A program made the position numbers and the translations under genes. The notes below the pieces were generated by a model. It ran no database searches and had not been told where the DNA came from. It worked only from the letters and a program-made list of their open reading frames with translations. A stretch of 64,000 nt of DNA. It comes from Nephrocerus scutellatus. Its lineage: Eukaryota > Arthropoda > Insecta > Diptera > Pipunculidae. Shown one piece after another: positions 11,302 through 24,000 of this stretch; the first letter of the stretch is position 1; every line of letters starts with the position of its first letter. The stretch covers positions 36,258,010 to 36,322,009 of the forward strand of contig OX352763.1 of NCBI GenBank assembly GCA_947095585.1. The letters run 5' to 3'.

Positions 11302-11651
11302 GTGGCTGCCGACGACGATGCCTCAGCATTCTGAAGACACTGCGTGATCGACACCTGGATCTGCCAGGAAATCCCATAACGGCCTATCACATCAAGAATC
11401 TACTGCTGTACGAATGTGAGAAACATCCGCGCGACTTTGAATGGGACGAGGCATGCATCGCCGATCGTATCAATGGGATTTTCTTGCAATTAATCTCCTG
11501 TTTACAATATCGCCGTTGTCCGCATTATTTCCTTCCCAGCTTGGATATGTTCAAGGGAAAATCACCGGCTGCCCTGGAGCAGGCCGCCAAGCAAGTCTGG
11601 CGTCTCACCCGGGAAATGTTAACGAATGCCAGTGCATTCGAGAAGTTGTAG
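11302..11651 (+). CDS. mab-21: Mab-21 family protein, last coding exon
   Basis: Follows a 71-nt intron (gtatgt...cttcttcag). The junction codon G|GT restores the conserved 'LLQGGCRRRCLSILKTLRD'. Further conserved blocks are 'YECEKHPRDFEWDEACIADR', 'GIFLQLISCLQYRRCPHYFL', and the C-terminal 'AAKQVWRLTREMLTNAS...EKL' before TAG at 11649. This is the helical C-terminal half of the family fold. Nothing is broken; the exon looks functional. Confidence 0.93.
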
Positions 11652-12000
11652 ATCGCTAGCATGTATGAATGCGCATATCGTGCATGTGTGTATAGGTACG
11701 CATATGCATAAAAGGAGGATTAGAAGGACATGTAAACATGTAGAATGCAGGGTGTGGCAAGAAGCAAAGTTGTGCCCAATACGAATAGCGATCTTTATCA
11801 AAGTGTTAAGTGGGTGCATTTTTTTTAAGGACATTAGGTACTATTCGTCGTCGTGCGAAACTAGAAGTGATAAAAATATCTATAAGAATTTAGTAGATGT
11901 CCGGTGCAATAGTTCGTTCATAAGTGTATTAAATTTGTTTGTTAGGATAAGGCATTCTTCTCTTCGCATTACTTTTTATTAAATAACATTTTTATTAAAC

Positions 12001-12010
12001 AATAAATAAA
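12001..12010 (+). terminator. mab-21 poly(A) signal candidates
   Basis: Overlapping AATAAA hexamers (aataaataaa) 350 nt after the mab-21 stop, in an AT-rich context with more variants around 11979. A plausible 3' end of the transcript. Confidence 0.5.
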
Positions 12011-12483
12011 ATTTATTAAATTCACTGTATAACAGGAGTAGAGAACTGATTTATTGATTTAATTGCTGGGAAAGGTAGCATTTAGTTTTGCTTCCCTTTG
12101 AAAAGTACATATATTAGCAAAAGCGGGTGTAGTGGCGTGTACCCAACTGCACTTTGAAGAACCCGAGAAATATTAAAGAGATTATTAAGGCCAAGTGGAA
12201 CTATGTTTCCGTCTACACATAAATCTACGTTGAGTTGAGATTAGCTTAACTTTGGACTGGACCTAAACCAAACACCATTGTTATTAACAATCAAATACTG
12301 GACGTCTGAATTTAAATGCGATTGTACGGGCATCTTTGATGAAGACCGCCCAGTCGCCCAAATGGGGCCACCACACCAGAAATGATTGACAAGTTCTATT
12401 ATATCGTATCGTAAATGACCACAGAGTGAACGTCCATTAGATAGTTGGGATAGTAGTCATCTGGGATAATTATGTACCTGTCA
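12011..12483. other. no feature seen
   Basis: Downstream of mab-21; no coding or repeat signal recognised apart from weak similarity to degraded transposon tails. Confidence 0.35.
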
Positions 12484-14790
12484 CAGTATTCTTCTTCTTC
12501 TTCTTATGTCCTATATCCCCTTGTGGATCCTAGGGCCTCTACTACACCGACGCGCCATAGCGTGCGTTCCCTGGCAAGGCGCTTCAGCTCTCTCCAATTC
12601 TTCCCCAATTTCCGTGACTTCTCCTCAACTGTTCTGCGCTATGTATTTCTCGGACGACCCGTTATTCTACCATCCTGAGATAACGGATTCCATTGCATTG
12701 CGTAGTTTCCGTCTTTTCGGAGTGTATGACCAATCCACTTGCACTTCCGTCGTTGGATGGTTGTGCCTATTGGTTCCTGACCCGTTCTCTGGTAAAGATG
12801 TTCATTAGAGATACGGTTAAGGCCAGAAAACCCTTAAGATGTTCCGTAGGCACCTATTTACGAACGATTGTAATCTTGTTGTGATAGAAGCGGTCACCTT
12901 CCAAGTGCTGCACCCATACAACAGCACAGATTCAACATTTGAACGGAACAGTCGCAGCTTGGTGTTTAAGCTGAACGCATTGCTTCGCCATATCATGGAC
13001 ATCATTCCAAAAACTGATTTTGCTTTGCTGATTCGGTTGACAATGTCCTGTTCGGTTCCACCTTTGGTCGAGACAATACTCCCAAGATATTGTAAACTGT
13101 CTACTCTCTCTACCGGTTGTCCAGAAATGTTAACTTAAGCTACTGAGTTAGTGCCAACGTTGATGATTTTGGTTTTGGCAGTATTAATCTTTGTGGGCGC
13201 CGTGGCTCAGTAGACCTCTCGTGAAAGTCTGACAAACGTCCGAGAGTAATAACTTGTCACGGAAAGCTTCTCAAATCTTCAACCTGCAACATTTGCCTCC
13301 ATTTCTACATTTGTTGTCATTTGGTGGAGCTCCATAATCCTGTGTGAGAGTAAACAAACGTCGTCAGTGTAGTCCAGATGTTTGAGTTGAGATGTAAGAG
13401 TCCAACGAATTCCTCAGTTTCCAGTAGATAAAGCTGCGCAAAGTACATCGCTAATCACCAACAAAAAAAGTATCGGCGATAGAATGCAGCCTTGTCGTAC
13501 CCCACTTAGGATCTCGAATTCCTCTGACAGCTTTCCTCTATGCAGCACATGACATTTAGAGCCGTAATAGGTTGCTTCAATTATAGCTATTAGTTTATCG
13601 GGTAAACCTCTCCTGCGCACGGCGAGCCAGATAAACTGTCTGCTGACACTGTCAAACGCCTTCTCAAAATCGATAAACAGCAGGTGCAGTGGTGACCGGA
13701 ATTCAACGCACGCAAATGCCTCTCCAGTTATCGCACTCCATAAGACTACCTTTTTTTAGGGAGCTTGACAATCCTTCCCTTCTTCCACTCGTCGGGGAAA
13801 CTTTCTGCCTCCCACGCTCTCTCTACAAGAGGATATAAAGGCTTTGCTGATGTCGTTGGAGCCGCACGCAGAAGCTCTGCGGATATACCATCTAGTCCCA
13901 CCGACTTGTTGTAACTGGACAGTAGCTACCATAAGGTGATGATCCCGACTATACCCATCTCGGCTCCTCGTCTGTTTCAGACGTCTAAAAGACAGCTGCT
14001 AAAACGTCGGCTGATCGCCAAATGGTCGATTTAGTTGGATGATGCTTGCCTGTCAGTTGACATACAGCTGACTTTGTGGCAGATCTTATGCTCAAACCTG
14101 GTGCTTCCTATAACAAGGTAGTTGGTGTTGCAGAAATCAACAAATCTTTCACCATTGTCATTTCGTTCACCGAGGCCGTGCTCCCCAATCACATGACTGA
14201 GTCCTTCATTGTCGTTGCCTACCTTGGCATTTAAGTCCCCCATCACGATGACGATATCTCCGTTCGGCGTTGCGTTGAATACAGTGCTTAGCTGATTGTA
14301 GAAGTTGTCGCTTTCATCCTCAGTCGAAGAATTCGTTGGGACGTTACACTGTATGATCGTGACGCGCCGTTCTCTAGACCGAAATCTGGCCGATAAGATC
14401 CTATCACCATGTGCGTGCAAGGAAATTAGGACTCTGCATGCTATTGTCGCTAACAGCAGACCCACTCCAGATTTACGGGGACTGCCGGAGGGTTTGCCGG
14501 ATTGGAGTAGCACAGTGTTACACGTTGGGGATTGGTACTATCCCGCGTCAAACCATCTTACTTTACACACTCCCAGTATCTCCAAATTATGGAAGAAATC
14601 GAAACCTGGCATTTTGAGGTCCTTCACTCTTGAGTCAAGGAGCGTCCTCACATTCCAGAAACCAATCTTAGTCCAGGTACAATAGCCAAAAGTCGTCATT
14701 ATTCGATCATTACTTATCCGAGTCGTTATGTCGGCTTCAGTGGCGGGCATTATTCGTTACCGCAAGGTGCTAACACACGTTGCCCAGACT
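12484..14790 (-). pseudogene. RTE-like LINE (LINE-C), nearly full-length but broken
   Basis: Minus-strand non-LTR element. From the 5' side: APE endonuclease start 'KIGFWNVRTLLDS' and 'LEILGVCKVRWFDAG' (about 14540-14750); 'DIVIVMGDLNAKVGNDNEG' (about 14200-14260); RT palm 'EILSGVRQGCILSPILFL' (about 13440-13540); and C-terminal 'LLYGCSTWKVTASITTRLQS' (about 12840-12910). It ends at a trinucleotide (gaa)n tail at 12484-12504. Multiple stops and shifts break the single ORF, and a SINE fragment interrupts it at 13194-13280. The architecture and 3' microsatellite tail suggest the RTE clade; clade placement by tree was not possible here. Confidence 0.7.
13194..13280 (+). mobile_element. tRNA-like SINE, internally deleted copy
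   Basis: Begins 'gggcgccgtggctcagta' (A-box-like head) and jumps directly to the body 'agtctgacaaacgtccgaga' and 'gtaataacttgtcacggaaa', shared with the copy at 51715-51993. The segment with the B box is deleted. Nested inside the LINE at 12484-14790. Confidence 0.6.
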
Positions 14791-14973
14791 AGAAACGCTA
14801 GACCGTTCGCACTTGCAATTTTAGCCTACATATATAAGGATTTATCCACATAGTAGCCCGGGGACCACCACTAGGAGGTAAAGCAAGCACTACATCATGA
14901 ACTTGATTGTTGCGCTACTGGCTCAAACCAAGTTTTGAGCAGTCAGTAGTTTCCCGATCAGATCCCCAAATAA

Positions 14974-16270
14974 AGGGTCCGCCAAATAACTTTTTTTTTT
15001 GAAAATGCTATAAAAAAAAACTACTGAATATTTTCTCAAATTTCTTTTTTTATTTGAAAGTACAATCCTTCCGGTTAACAATGGAAAATAATTTCATTCA
15101 AATGGCTGCCTCGGCTGGCCATGCAGTAGCCTACACGATCGGTCCAATTTTTAAGCACATTATCGATTGTGTGCAGCTGTATTTCACCAATGGCTTCACG
15201 AATATTGTCCTTTAAAGCGTCAATTGTCTCTGGCTTGTCGGCGTAACACTTATCTTTTAGGGCACCCCACAAATTATAGTCCAACGGTGTCAAATCGCAG
15301 CTCCGAGGTGGCCAAACGACATCAGCTCTGCGGCTGATAATGCGATCTTCAAAAACAGGGCGCAAAACATCGAGTGTAGCTTCGGCTGTGTGGCACGTAG
15401 CGCCGTCCTGTTGAAACCAAATGTTGCCAATATCCTCCTCTTCAGTTTTTGTGAACAAAAATTCGTTCAACATGGCCTGATAACGATCGCCATTGACTGT
15501 AACGGCCACTCCTTGCTCATTTTCGAAGAAAAATGGCCCAATTATGCCTCTGGACCAAAATCCGCACCAAACAGTGACTCGTTTTGGGTGTACCGGCTTT
15601 TCAATGTATGCGTGCGGGTTTTCTGTGCCCCAAATGCGACAATTTTGCTTGTTTACATACCCGCCAAGATCAAAATGAGCTTCATCCGAAATGATGATTT
15701 TTTTGGCAAAATCGCCATCTTCTGTAAGTCGATCGCAGGCCCACTCAGCGAAGCGAAAACGCATTGGATGGTCAGTTGGCTTCAACTCCTGAACCAATTG
15801 GACTTTGTATGGCGTCATACCAAGGTCTTTATGCAAAATTCGTCTCAATGATGTCTCCGAAATGTTCAATTGCTGAGAACGACGGTGAATTGATGTTGAT
15901 GGCGCTTCACGCACACTTTCTGCCACAGCATCAATATTCTCGGGTGTACGCACTGTTTTTGGCTTTTCACGCTTTGGTTTATCGATGAGGATGCCAGTTT
16001 CTTTCACTTTTTTCACAAGATAACGAACATACGGAGCTGACGGTGCTTCTCTTCTTCCAAAATCCGTACGCAATTTTCGCACACATTCTGCAACATTACC
16101 ATGATTTTCAAAGTAATGTCGCAATATTTCCCAGCGTTGTTCAAGCGTATACACAACCATATTCGTTCAGCGGAAGGATACAACTAATTATCTGTCAAAT
16201 CAGACATGAGCTAAGTGTTACCATTCACGAAATAAGCACTAGTTGAAAAAACTTTAGATGGCGGACCCTT
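14974..16270 (-). mobile_element. complete DD41D (rosa-type) mariner element
   Basis: A 1297-bp element flanked by TA (14972-14973 and 16271-16272). The termini AAGGGTCCGCCA / TGGCGGACCCTT are perfect 12-bp inverted repeats, followed by imperfect continuation. It contains one uninterrupted transposase ORF on the minus strand. It lies between mab-21 and the lipase gene, immediately beyond a degraded LINE. Confidence 0.9.
15075..16160 (-). CDS. mariner-family transposase, DD41D, intact
   Basis: A 361-residue protein without stops or shifts, normal length for the group. The N-terminal half (about 1-115) has the paired helix-turn-helix DNA-binding pattern ('YTLEQRWEILRHYFENHGN', 'STSIHRRSQQLNISETSLRR'). 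The catalytic core has Asp159 in 'IISDEAHFDLGG', Asp252 in 'WFQQDGATCHTA' and Asp294 in 'CDLTPLDYNLWG', so 41 residues separate the second and third Asp, the DD41D signature of rosa/visitor-type mariners. It would bind the terminal repeats and cut and paste the element at TA sites in the nucleus. The start at 16160 is the first ATG after the right TIR. Host codon use is not obviously different. Whether it is expressed cannot be judged. Confidence 0.9.
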   Translation of the reverse strand: MVVYTLEQRWEILRHYFENHGNVAECVRKLRTDFGRREAPSAPYVRYLVKKVKETGILIDKPKREKPKTVRTPENIDAVAESVREAPSTSIHRRSQQLNISETSLRRILHKDLGMTPYKVQLVQELKPTDHPMRFRFAEWACDRLTEDGDFAKKIIISDEAHFDLGGYVNKQNCRIWGTENPHAYIEKPVHPKRVTVWCGFWSRGIIGPFFFENEQGVAVTVNGDRYQAMLNEFLFTKTEEEDIGNIWFQQDGATCHTAEATLDVLRPVFEDRIISRRADVVWPPRSCDLTPLDYNLWGALKDKCYADKPETIDALKDNIREAIGEIQLHTIDNVLKNWTDRVGYCMASRGSHLNEIIFHC

Positions 16271-16272
16271 TA

Positions 16273-17665
16273 GTAAAGGGGTTTGCACTCCCCTAAAATG
16301 ATCAACTTGGCACAACGTAGGCGTTAACGTAAAAGAAGGAAAAAAGGAGAAGGTGTCTGTAAGCTTGTGCTTTGAATGCCTCCATTACTTGCATATATGA
16401 GTACATTGGGATAACAATAAGCAAAATAACTCTTATCCTGAGAGACTTTTTAGAAAAAAGATATACAATCCACATAACAGCGATTATGGCACGTAGGGCA
16501 AACAAAGTTGAGCTCAGTTGAAACCTGCTGACAAGAATGTCCGCACCTTCGAAACGTCTGCCCCTATAGTCGGTAGAGGAAATTTTTTTTAAAGTGGCCA
16601 AGGCCTTAACTTAGCTGAATAGCCAAAGAAAAAGATGAAGATAAATTCATTGTGTAAGGTATTCACAAACCGGCCGTCCTCTAAATGATTGTTTTCTACC
16701 ATTTGTTTACGCTTTCTATCAAGAAACTGGATATGTTCTCTTAATTAGATGAGTCGCTTAATTGTTTAGAAACCATCTGTGTAGAACTTGATGCCATTTT
16801 TTATGCGTCAGAAACTCTCTTCATTGACAATTCAATTCTATTTCTATCAAATTGGAAGCAATCGTTCTGTTGGTGCAGAAGCCGAGTGTTGTATAAGATT
16901 CCTAGCGCCGTTAACGAAAGGTTAAATAAGCAATTCAGCGATAAGTTAGCTTTAAGTATAATATTTATTAATAAATACATAGATTATCGTTCGTTACCCT
17001 AATTTACAGTTTTTAGCATTTACTTAATAAATTATATTGTAAACTAAATCTTAAATTAGCTGGAATCTTAAAAATGAAAGTTTTGTTAAATACTAAATAA
17101 TTTATTGTTGATTGCATTGAAATGGATGGTTTGCGTGCAGACTTTGTTGTGCGGCGCCATCTGACGATCACTAGTTTCATTTTGGTGCACCAATGTATCC
17201 TTTTTTGACTGCATTCCATTAAAAACAAGCTACTGTCTCCGAGAAATATTTTAGACCTTTCTTATGAGTAGCGGATCCACTATACAAATACTCTTCTTTA
17301 AATAGTAAGAACAGTGCATCGCAAGAAATTATAGCACACATTTATGTCAAATCAAAAATGTATCCGACTACTTATGCGCTTTATATAAGTTGGGAAAAAT
17401 TAAAAGTAGCTTTCCCTTTTATCATCTACTTACTATTAATGTGATAGAATAACAAAGTCATAATGGAATACAACAATTGAAATATTATGGTTTGTGACAT
17501 GAATATATGAAATGAATCGAATGGCAAAATGCCAACAGTTTAAAATGGTCTGGAATGATGCGGATGCTTAAATCACAATAACTTTTACGCTTCTTTGCAT
17601 TGTTGTCGCTTGACGTGTCGAGGTTTGTGTCTGTGGACGAATTCTGATTGGACCGTTTTGGACAA
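16273..17665. other. no gene seen; 3' flank of lipase gene
   Basis: AT-rich. A 98-aa hydrophobic minus-strand frame (16302-16601) resembles nothing I know. The right part would hold the lipase 3' UTR; an AATAAA on the minus strand at 17101-17106 is a possible poly(A) signal, 560 nt after the stop. Confidence 0.35.
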
Positions 17666-18075
17666 CTAACCGCAATACTTCGTCTGAAGGACATTCTCAC
17701 TTCCGGACACAATTGGTGTATTTCGCAACGGACACAACTTTAGGTAGATTTCGTCATTTTCCATCGACTCGATGACAATGTAGTCCAGATAAATGCGGGG
17801 CGATGTTAAAATCCGCCAGGTGAGTGGATTCAGGAGACTCGTCTGATAATCCCAGAAGACCGAAGCGTATGTGGGATTTCGCACGTCCTTGCCGGGCACA
17901 AGAGCACTGTACTCGAAACCGGGCTCAAAGTACTTTGGACTTTCGGAGAATCTCATGCGATCCGTCGTCTTCTTGCGACTAGAATGCAGCCGTATGGACA
18001 GGGTGCCGATTTCGCCGCCATGACTGGTGCTCTCATCGGTGGTGGAAATACGCACCGACAGTTTATAGTGGACGC
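17666..18075 (-). CDS. lipase last exon (PLAT domain and C-terminus)
   Basis: Acceptor tcaatctcag before 18075; the junction codon C|GC gives Arg in '[13 protein letters not shown]'. It encodes the PLAT/LH2 beta-sandwich, which in vertebrate relatives binds colipase or lipid surfaces: '[15 protein letters not shown]', '[17 protein letters not shown]', '[20 protein letters not shown]'. The tail 'KYCG' precedes TAG at 17668-17666. A second open frame overlapping its end is not used. Confidence 0.88.
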
Positions 18076-21000
18076 CTGAGATTGATTGCAGAGAGGATTA
18101 GCAAATTGACTTGGATTACAAAAATGAACTTACGACAAAATGGCTTCCGTTCGCCCGTCATTAGGTAGACCGTCTGCGGAACGCTCTTGTTGATCTTGCG
18201 CGATTTAAGTAACCGCGTGTAGTCATCGTAACTGTGGTAGCCCATGCGGATGCAGTGATGATCATTCTCTTCGCAGCTAGAGCATTTACCTTCCTTGAAG
18301 CTCTGTAAATAAAAAATTTTGCAACGTGTCAGTCAGCCAAATTTCCTATAACTCAATCATTACTCACCTCGAAGGAATCTCCACAGGTTATTCCAGTAAA
18401 TGGACACTTGGACTGGATGCTTTCGGTGAAGAACTGATAACTGCGAACGTGGTTGCAGCCGAGGAACTCTTGCACGTTAACCACAAACGATTGCTCCTTA
18501 TTCTTCATGTAGTCCTGCAGGCGCATTCCACAGCCAGGGTTGTCGAACCCACCATTCGGAAAGAAGTCAACATGACCGATCCGCTTGACCATTCCCAAAC
18601 CGCCTTTCATCAGGGGATTTGCATCCGTGTGTATGACATCTACATAGGTTGCGTCGGATCGATCCAATCGCACAATTGCCTCAGTTTCCGAGAAGAGCGG
18701 AGCCGCCGGATCGAGTCCAGTGATGCGGAACACTTTCAGTCCGAAATCGCGCTGCAAATGGTAACCAGCGTAACCACCCAAGTGTGCGCCCAACGAATGT
18801 CCAATGAAGTGGACCTTGTCCAGATTTGGCATTCGCAGTTCCTCCTGTAAAAGACATTGTTTCAGTTGCAGTTACTGCGTGTGCTTTGTTCTGCTGACGC
18901 GAGACAAGGAACTCAGCTGAAGCCAACTCAAGTCAACTCAAATCAAATCAACTCAACTGAACTCAACTCACATAAATCATATGAATGACATGCGCTGTTA
19001 TTGCTCCAACCAATCGAATGTTTGCCACCGCTTGAACGTATGGTGGACTTGAGCCACCACCCCAATCGATCAGGATCACACATGCCATGCCATCGGGTTC
19101 GTTGCTTAGCAGCGTTTTACCCATTTCCAACATCTGCAGAATGATAAACCGGATGCGAATCAATGCAATGGGTAAGATTTATGGGTCACACAACCGCAAC
19201 CCACTCTCGTTTTGTCAAACTTACCCAAGGTCGATCCCCGGCCTCTAGATATCCGTGTGAAATGAGAAACATCTTTCCGTTCGGATTGATTTCCATGCTG
19301 TGGATGCTCTCCGGATCGTTGAGATCTATGAAAAACGGGCGATCAAAATTTCTGGTGGTAAAGAGTGCGAAGTGCGGTTCGATCTCTGATGGTTTCTGTG
19401 GGTGGACATTGATTTGTCGAGAAACCGTCAACCAGGGGCCAGTGAGTGGAAAGCAACCATACACGCCGTAGCATTTTACTTCGTTGAGGTCTGAAAGAGT
19501 TTGGAAGAGAGGATTATTTTGAGAGTATTCAGGACTTTGATGGAAGTGCTTTAATAACAAATTCTGGAGCACATGCAGGAAGAGTTTACCAATTTTAGAG
19601 CAACCCTATTTCTCTTCTTATCTATACAATAAATGAACACTAACTCACACATACACCCCCTGTTAATAAACACAGAAAACTACTTACTCCCAGACTAATT
19701 AGCAAAAAAAAAAAGACGGACTGATGCTTAGCACCAAACTGATAAGCCATTCATTTACTCGTAGTTCACAAGAGGGAAGACGTCACAAAAAAAATATGAC
19801 TTGAAAAAAAATTGAGGAATTGGAGCCGCTACTTATGACTGATGACTACGCTATGCTGCCTCCACCAAACGTAAAAGAAGTTCATCATCATCACATTTGG
19901 TTCTACAACCGGGGTGTGGCCTCCCGCAAAAAATCTCTCCACCGTTCCCGAGTTCGAGCCTATGTCATCCAGTTTGGCATCCCTAAACTCTGGGCGTCAT
20001 GGTCTATGCTATTCTTCCAGCGTACGCATAGCCGGCCTCGCTGTCGTGTTCCATAAATCCTATCGCAAAGGACTTCGCTCATGCGAGCTAGGTGTCCTGC
20101 CCAAAGGAGCCTACCGATCCTAATTCTGTTCATGATGTCGACATCGCGGTAACGCTTGTAGATCTCATCATTATAGAGTCTCCGGCACCCAAATATCGGA
20201 TTCATATGTAAGTACTGGTATGACCATTGTCTTATACACGAGCAGCTTGGATGTTATGGTTAAATTCCTGGATTTGAAGAGTCTTGACAGACTAAAGTAC
20301 TCGCAGACGTGGCCACCATGTACTTTGTTTTACTCTCATTAATGTGTAGGCCCAGATTTCGTGCCGCCTGCTCGATCTGGCTGAAAGCTTCCTGTACAGC
20401 TCTTCGGTTTCTACCAACGATATCAATATCATCTGCGTAAGCCAGTATCTGAATGGACTTATAGAGGATTGTTCCTCTCGCCGTTACGTCAGCGTCTCGG
20501 ATCACTTTCTCCAACGCCAGGTTGAAGAGGACGCAGGCCAGTCCATCCCCTGGTCGGAGCCCGTTATAGTTTTTGAATGGGCTTGATAGTGATACGGATA
20601 TTTTTACTTGGCTTATAACATTGGTCATGGTCAACCTACATAGTCGTGTCAGTTTATTTGGGATGCCGAATTCTCTCATGGCTTTATAAAGCTCTACTCT
20701 GGCTATGCTATCATAGGCGGCTTAAAAGTCTATAAAAAGATGGTGTAATGATTTTTGAAACTCTAGACATTTTTCCATCACCTGCCTTAGGGTGTAAATC
20801 TGATCAGTTGTTGATTTGCCTGGGATGAAGCCACACTGGTATGGACCGATGATGACTTAAGCGTTTGGGGCTATCCTCTGTCTTGAAGGATGGAGGAGAA
20901 AATCTTGTACGCGGTACTCAATAACGTTATACCACGATAATTGCTGCAGGTTGTGATATCTCCTTTCTTATGTATGGGACACAGGATGCCTCTTCGCCAG

Positions 21001-24000
21001 TCTTCTGGCAATGCTTCTTCCTCCCATACTTTCACTATTAGTTTATGAATTGCTTGGTGTATTGCGTGGCCACCTGATCCCGGGCGGCTCAAAAATATTA
21101 AGGCCCCGAGATTTGATGGTGTCCCAGCGGAACAGATTAAAATAGGAGGCCCACATTACACCAAGCAATTTATGGATTTTCATTTTTGGGGCCTTTAGGG
21201 GGACTTTTGGGGGTATTTGGGGTCGTTTGGGGGTCTTGCATGGTCTCCTTAAGGGTTTTTTGTGGATATTTTGTTTTTTTTTCGGGGGGTTTTGGGAGGT
21301 CTTTTGGGGCGTCTTTTGAGAGAATTTTTTTGGTACTTTGGAAGTCTTTTGAGGATAATTTGGGAGTCTCTTGAGTGTCTTTTGGGACGTGTTTTGAGGG
21401 TCTTCTGGTGGTACCTTGGGAGTCTTCTTGTGGTCTTTTGAGAGTCTTTTTCATTCCTTTTTTGTTTTTAGAGGAGCTTCCAGACCATGGGGCCCGATCA
21501 CTATCAAATTTGTATAGAAAGTATTGTCACCGTAAATACACATCAGTAGATCATCAATCGATGTCAGCCATCTCCAATTTGACAATATATGAATGTGCTC
21601 CTCTAAATAACGCATAGTACTATATATGGACGGAAATAAATGGCAGAATGGGAAGTATACTACAATTGGTACTTGCTTCTACAAGTATATTACGGGGTTC
21701 ACGGTTTTCGGACACTTGTGTAGGACAAAACCGTAACCAACATTTTGAGGCACATTTGTTGTCTGGACATTCAATGATGTAATGTGACCGCATGCATATA
21801 GTGATGTAGAATGTTAGTAAAAGTATGCCTCTGTTTACACTATGCGCAACTGGTTTAATATTTTCCGTTGAACTCAATCAAAACGAGGAAAGAAAAGGAA
21901 CAGTCAATGAATGCTGTGTCTCGCTGAATTAAAATATGACGATTTTTATGACTTTTCAAAACTCTCAAAAGCTATTTGGAAAAATACCAAATTTTGATAG
22001 CGATGGAAAATAAACTGGCTGAAAGTGAGAAGGTGTCAGGTATCTTAAATCGCTTCCAGTCATAATTCAGTAGCAGCTAACATTACTGGAAGGGGAAAAC
22101 ACAAAAAACATCTAAAGTTATCATCCCAACATTTGGTTTTATTTTAGCAACAAACAATACAATACTTTATAAATTATTTATTTTTGTACATAAAAATAGA
22201 AACACAATGTTCATACAAAGTATTTTATTTAGAACATTAAAACATTGAAGTGAAGAAACTTTAACTCTGATAAGCGACGACTATTCGATGAATTCACGAA
22301 ATGAGAGTTCAACAATAGTAGCGACCTTTTAAAAAAACGTAAATTTTCCAGTCCCATAGATCATGGAGTCATGTTATTAGTACAGATCTTTGATAATATT
22401 ATTACTATCTGACTTGAAAGTGGCATAAATAATAATTTAGACTAAGCGTGTTTCGCTAATTGCATATTAAACGATTGCTGACGGGAACAGGGTAACAATC
22501 TGGTATTCAATATCCTTCAAATCTATGGCATAATATTTACACATTCGGTCAACAGGAGCAGAGCTAAAATAAAAAGTTTGATTGAGGCAGTACATTGCAA
22601 ATGCCTGAGTTGCATGTTCAATCCTCCTTCATATCTGTTCTAGAGTTTCTATTTCTGTAGAATATACCAGCTCCTTCATTCTTCCTCATTCATTTTACAA
22701 ACTTTTAATTGTAGCCCTGCTCCTGTTGGCCGAATGTATAAACATCGATTTATAGGAAACGAGATGTTCCCGGGCGCTTTGCTACCAGCCTTCATAAATC
22801 CACGGCTTCCTCATACCAGCGCTTGGTTGTGGGTGTTCTATAGCTTATAACCATAGAGAAACAAGCACTAAGCACATAGTCTTAGTCTTTGCTATGGGCA
22901 GCCATAAAACGTACAAAACAGAGCACAGAAAGCAGCGCAGCGAACAGTGCAGCACACAGCAAACAGTCAACGCATTCGCTCAACCGTTTTTACGTCGACT
23001 TTAGTTAAAAAAATTGCTCGCAACGAAAGGCCTTTTTGTTTAAACCTATGTTCACCCTAAAAGTCCATTCTAAATTGTGGTGAAAGAATTTTTAAAAATC
23101 GTTCCAGTAGTTTCGAAGATTACTTTATACATACAAACCAACATTACCTCTTTATAATATTAGTATAGTGTTACGAAATGTATTAAATTTGAAGAAAATC
23201 GGGTAAATTTTTTTTAAAAAAAGTTATGGGGCCCCATGAACCCGGGCCCGGGGTCTCCAAATTTTTTACAAAAAGTGTTGTCTGTCGGAGATACACATGT
23301 GTATTAAATTTGAAGAAAATCGGGATAATTTTTTTAAAAAAAGTTATGGGGCCCCACGAACCCGCGTCCGGGGTCTCAAAAATTTTTACAAAAAGTGTTG
23401 TATATCAGAGATACATATGTGTATAAAATTTGAAGAAAATCGAGTAAAATTTTGTAAAATATTTGTATGGGAGCCCCCCGACCCCGAGGTTCAAGGGGCC
23501 TCAAATTTTAATAGAAAGTATTGTCACCGGAAATACACATGTGTGCAAAATTTCAATAAAATCGGGCCATGGGAAGTGGGTTAAAAATTTATCGCAAGAT
23601 TCCATGACACACAAATCCACAAACCCACGGGCAAGTGAAGTTAATATAGAGAATTTAAAAAACAACCCATACAAATTAAAATTTTTCATGTAAATTCCCT
23701 AAAGTATACTGAATTCCACTATAAAATCTGAAATACAAAAACACATACGAAGCACTGCAACCCAACAACAAAACAACCCCAATCGTAAAGCAAGCAGTGC
23801 TGCCCACAGCCTCGGTCTCGGTGGGGGAGAACACGGGCGATGGGGTTTAGTCTTGGGATCTACGGGTACGGGGGTGATGGATGGTAATCGGTGTAGTGAG
23901 TGGTCGAGGGGACGGAATCGTTAGGGTGGTGGAGGCTGGGGAGTCGGTCAGAGTATAGAAAATGGGCGGTGGGGTTATATGTGGGTGCCTATTGATGAAA

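Noticed and set aside
15390..15851. 153-codon plus-strand ORF
   Set aside because: Antisense of the intact mariner transposase.
21170..21454. Lys/Pro/Thr-rich minus-strand ORF (and the similar one at 45326-45706)
   Set aside because: Produced by the G/T-rich low-complexity tracts; no conserved domain.
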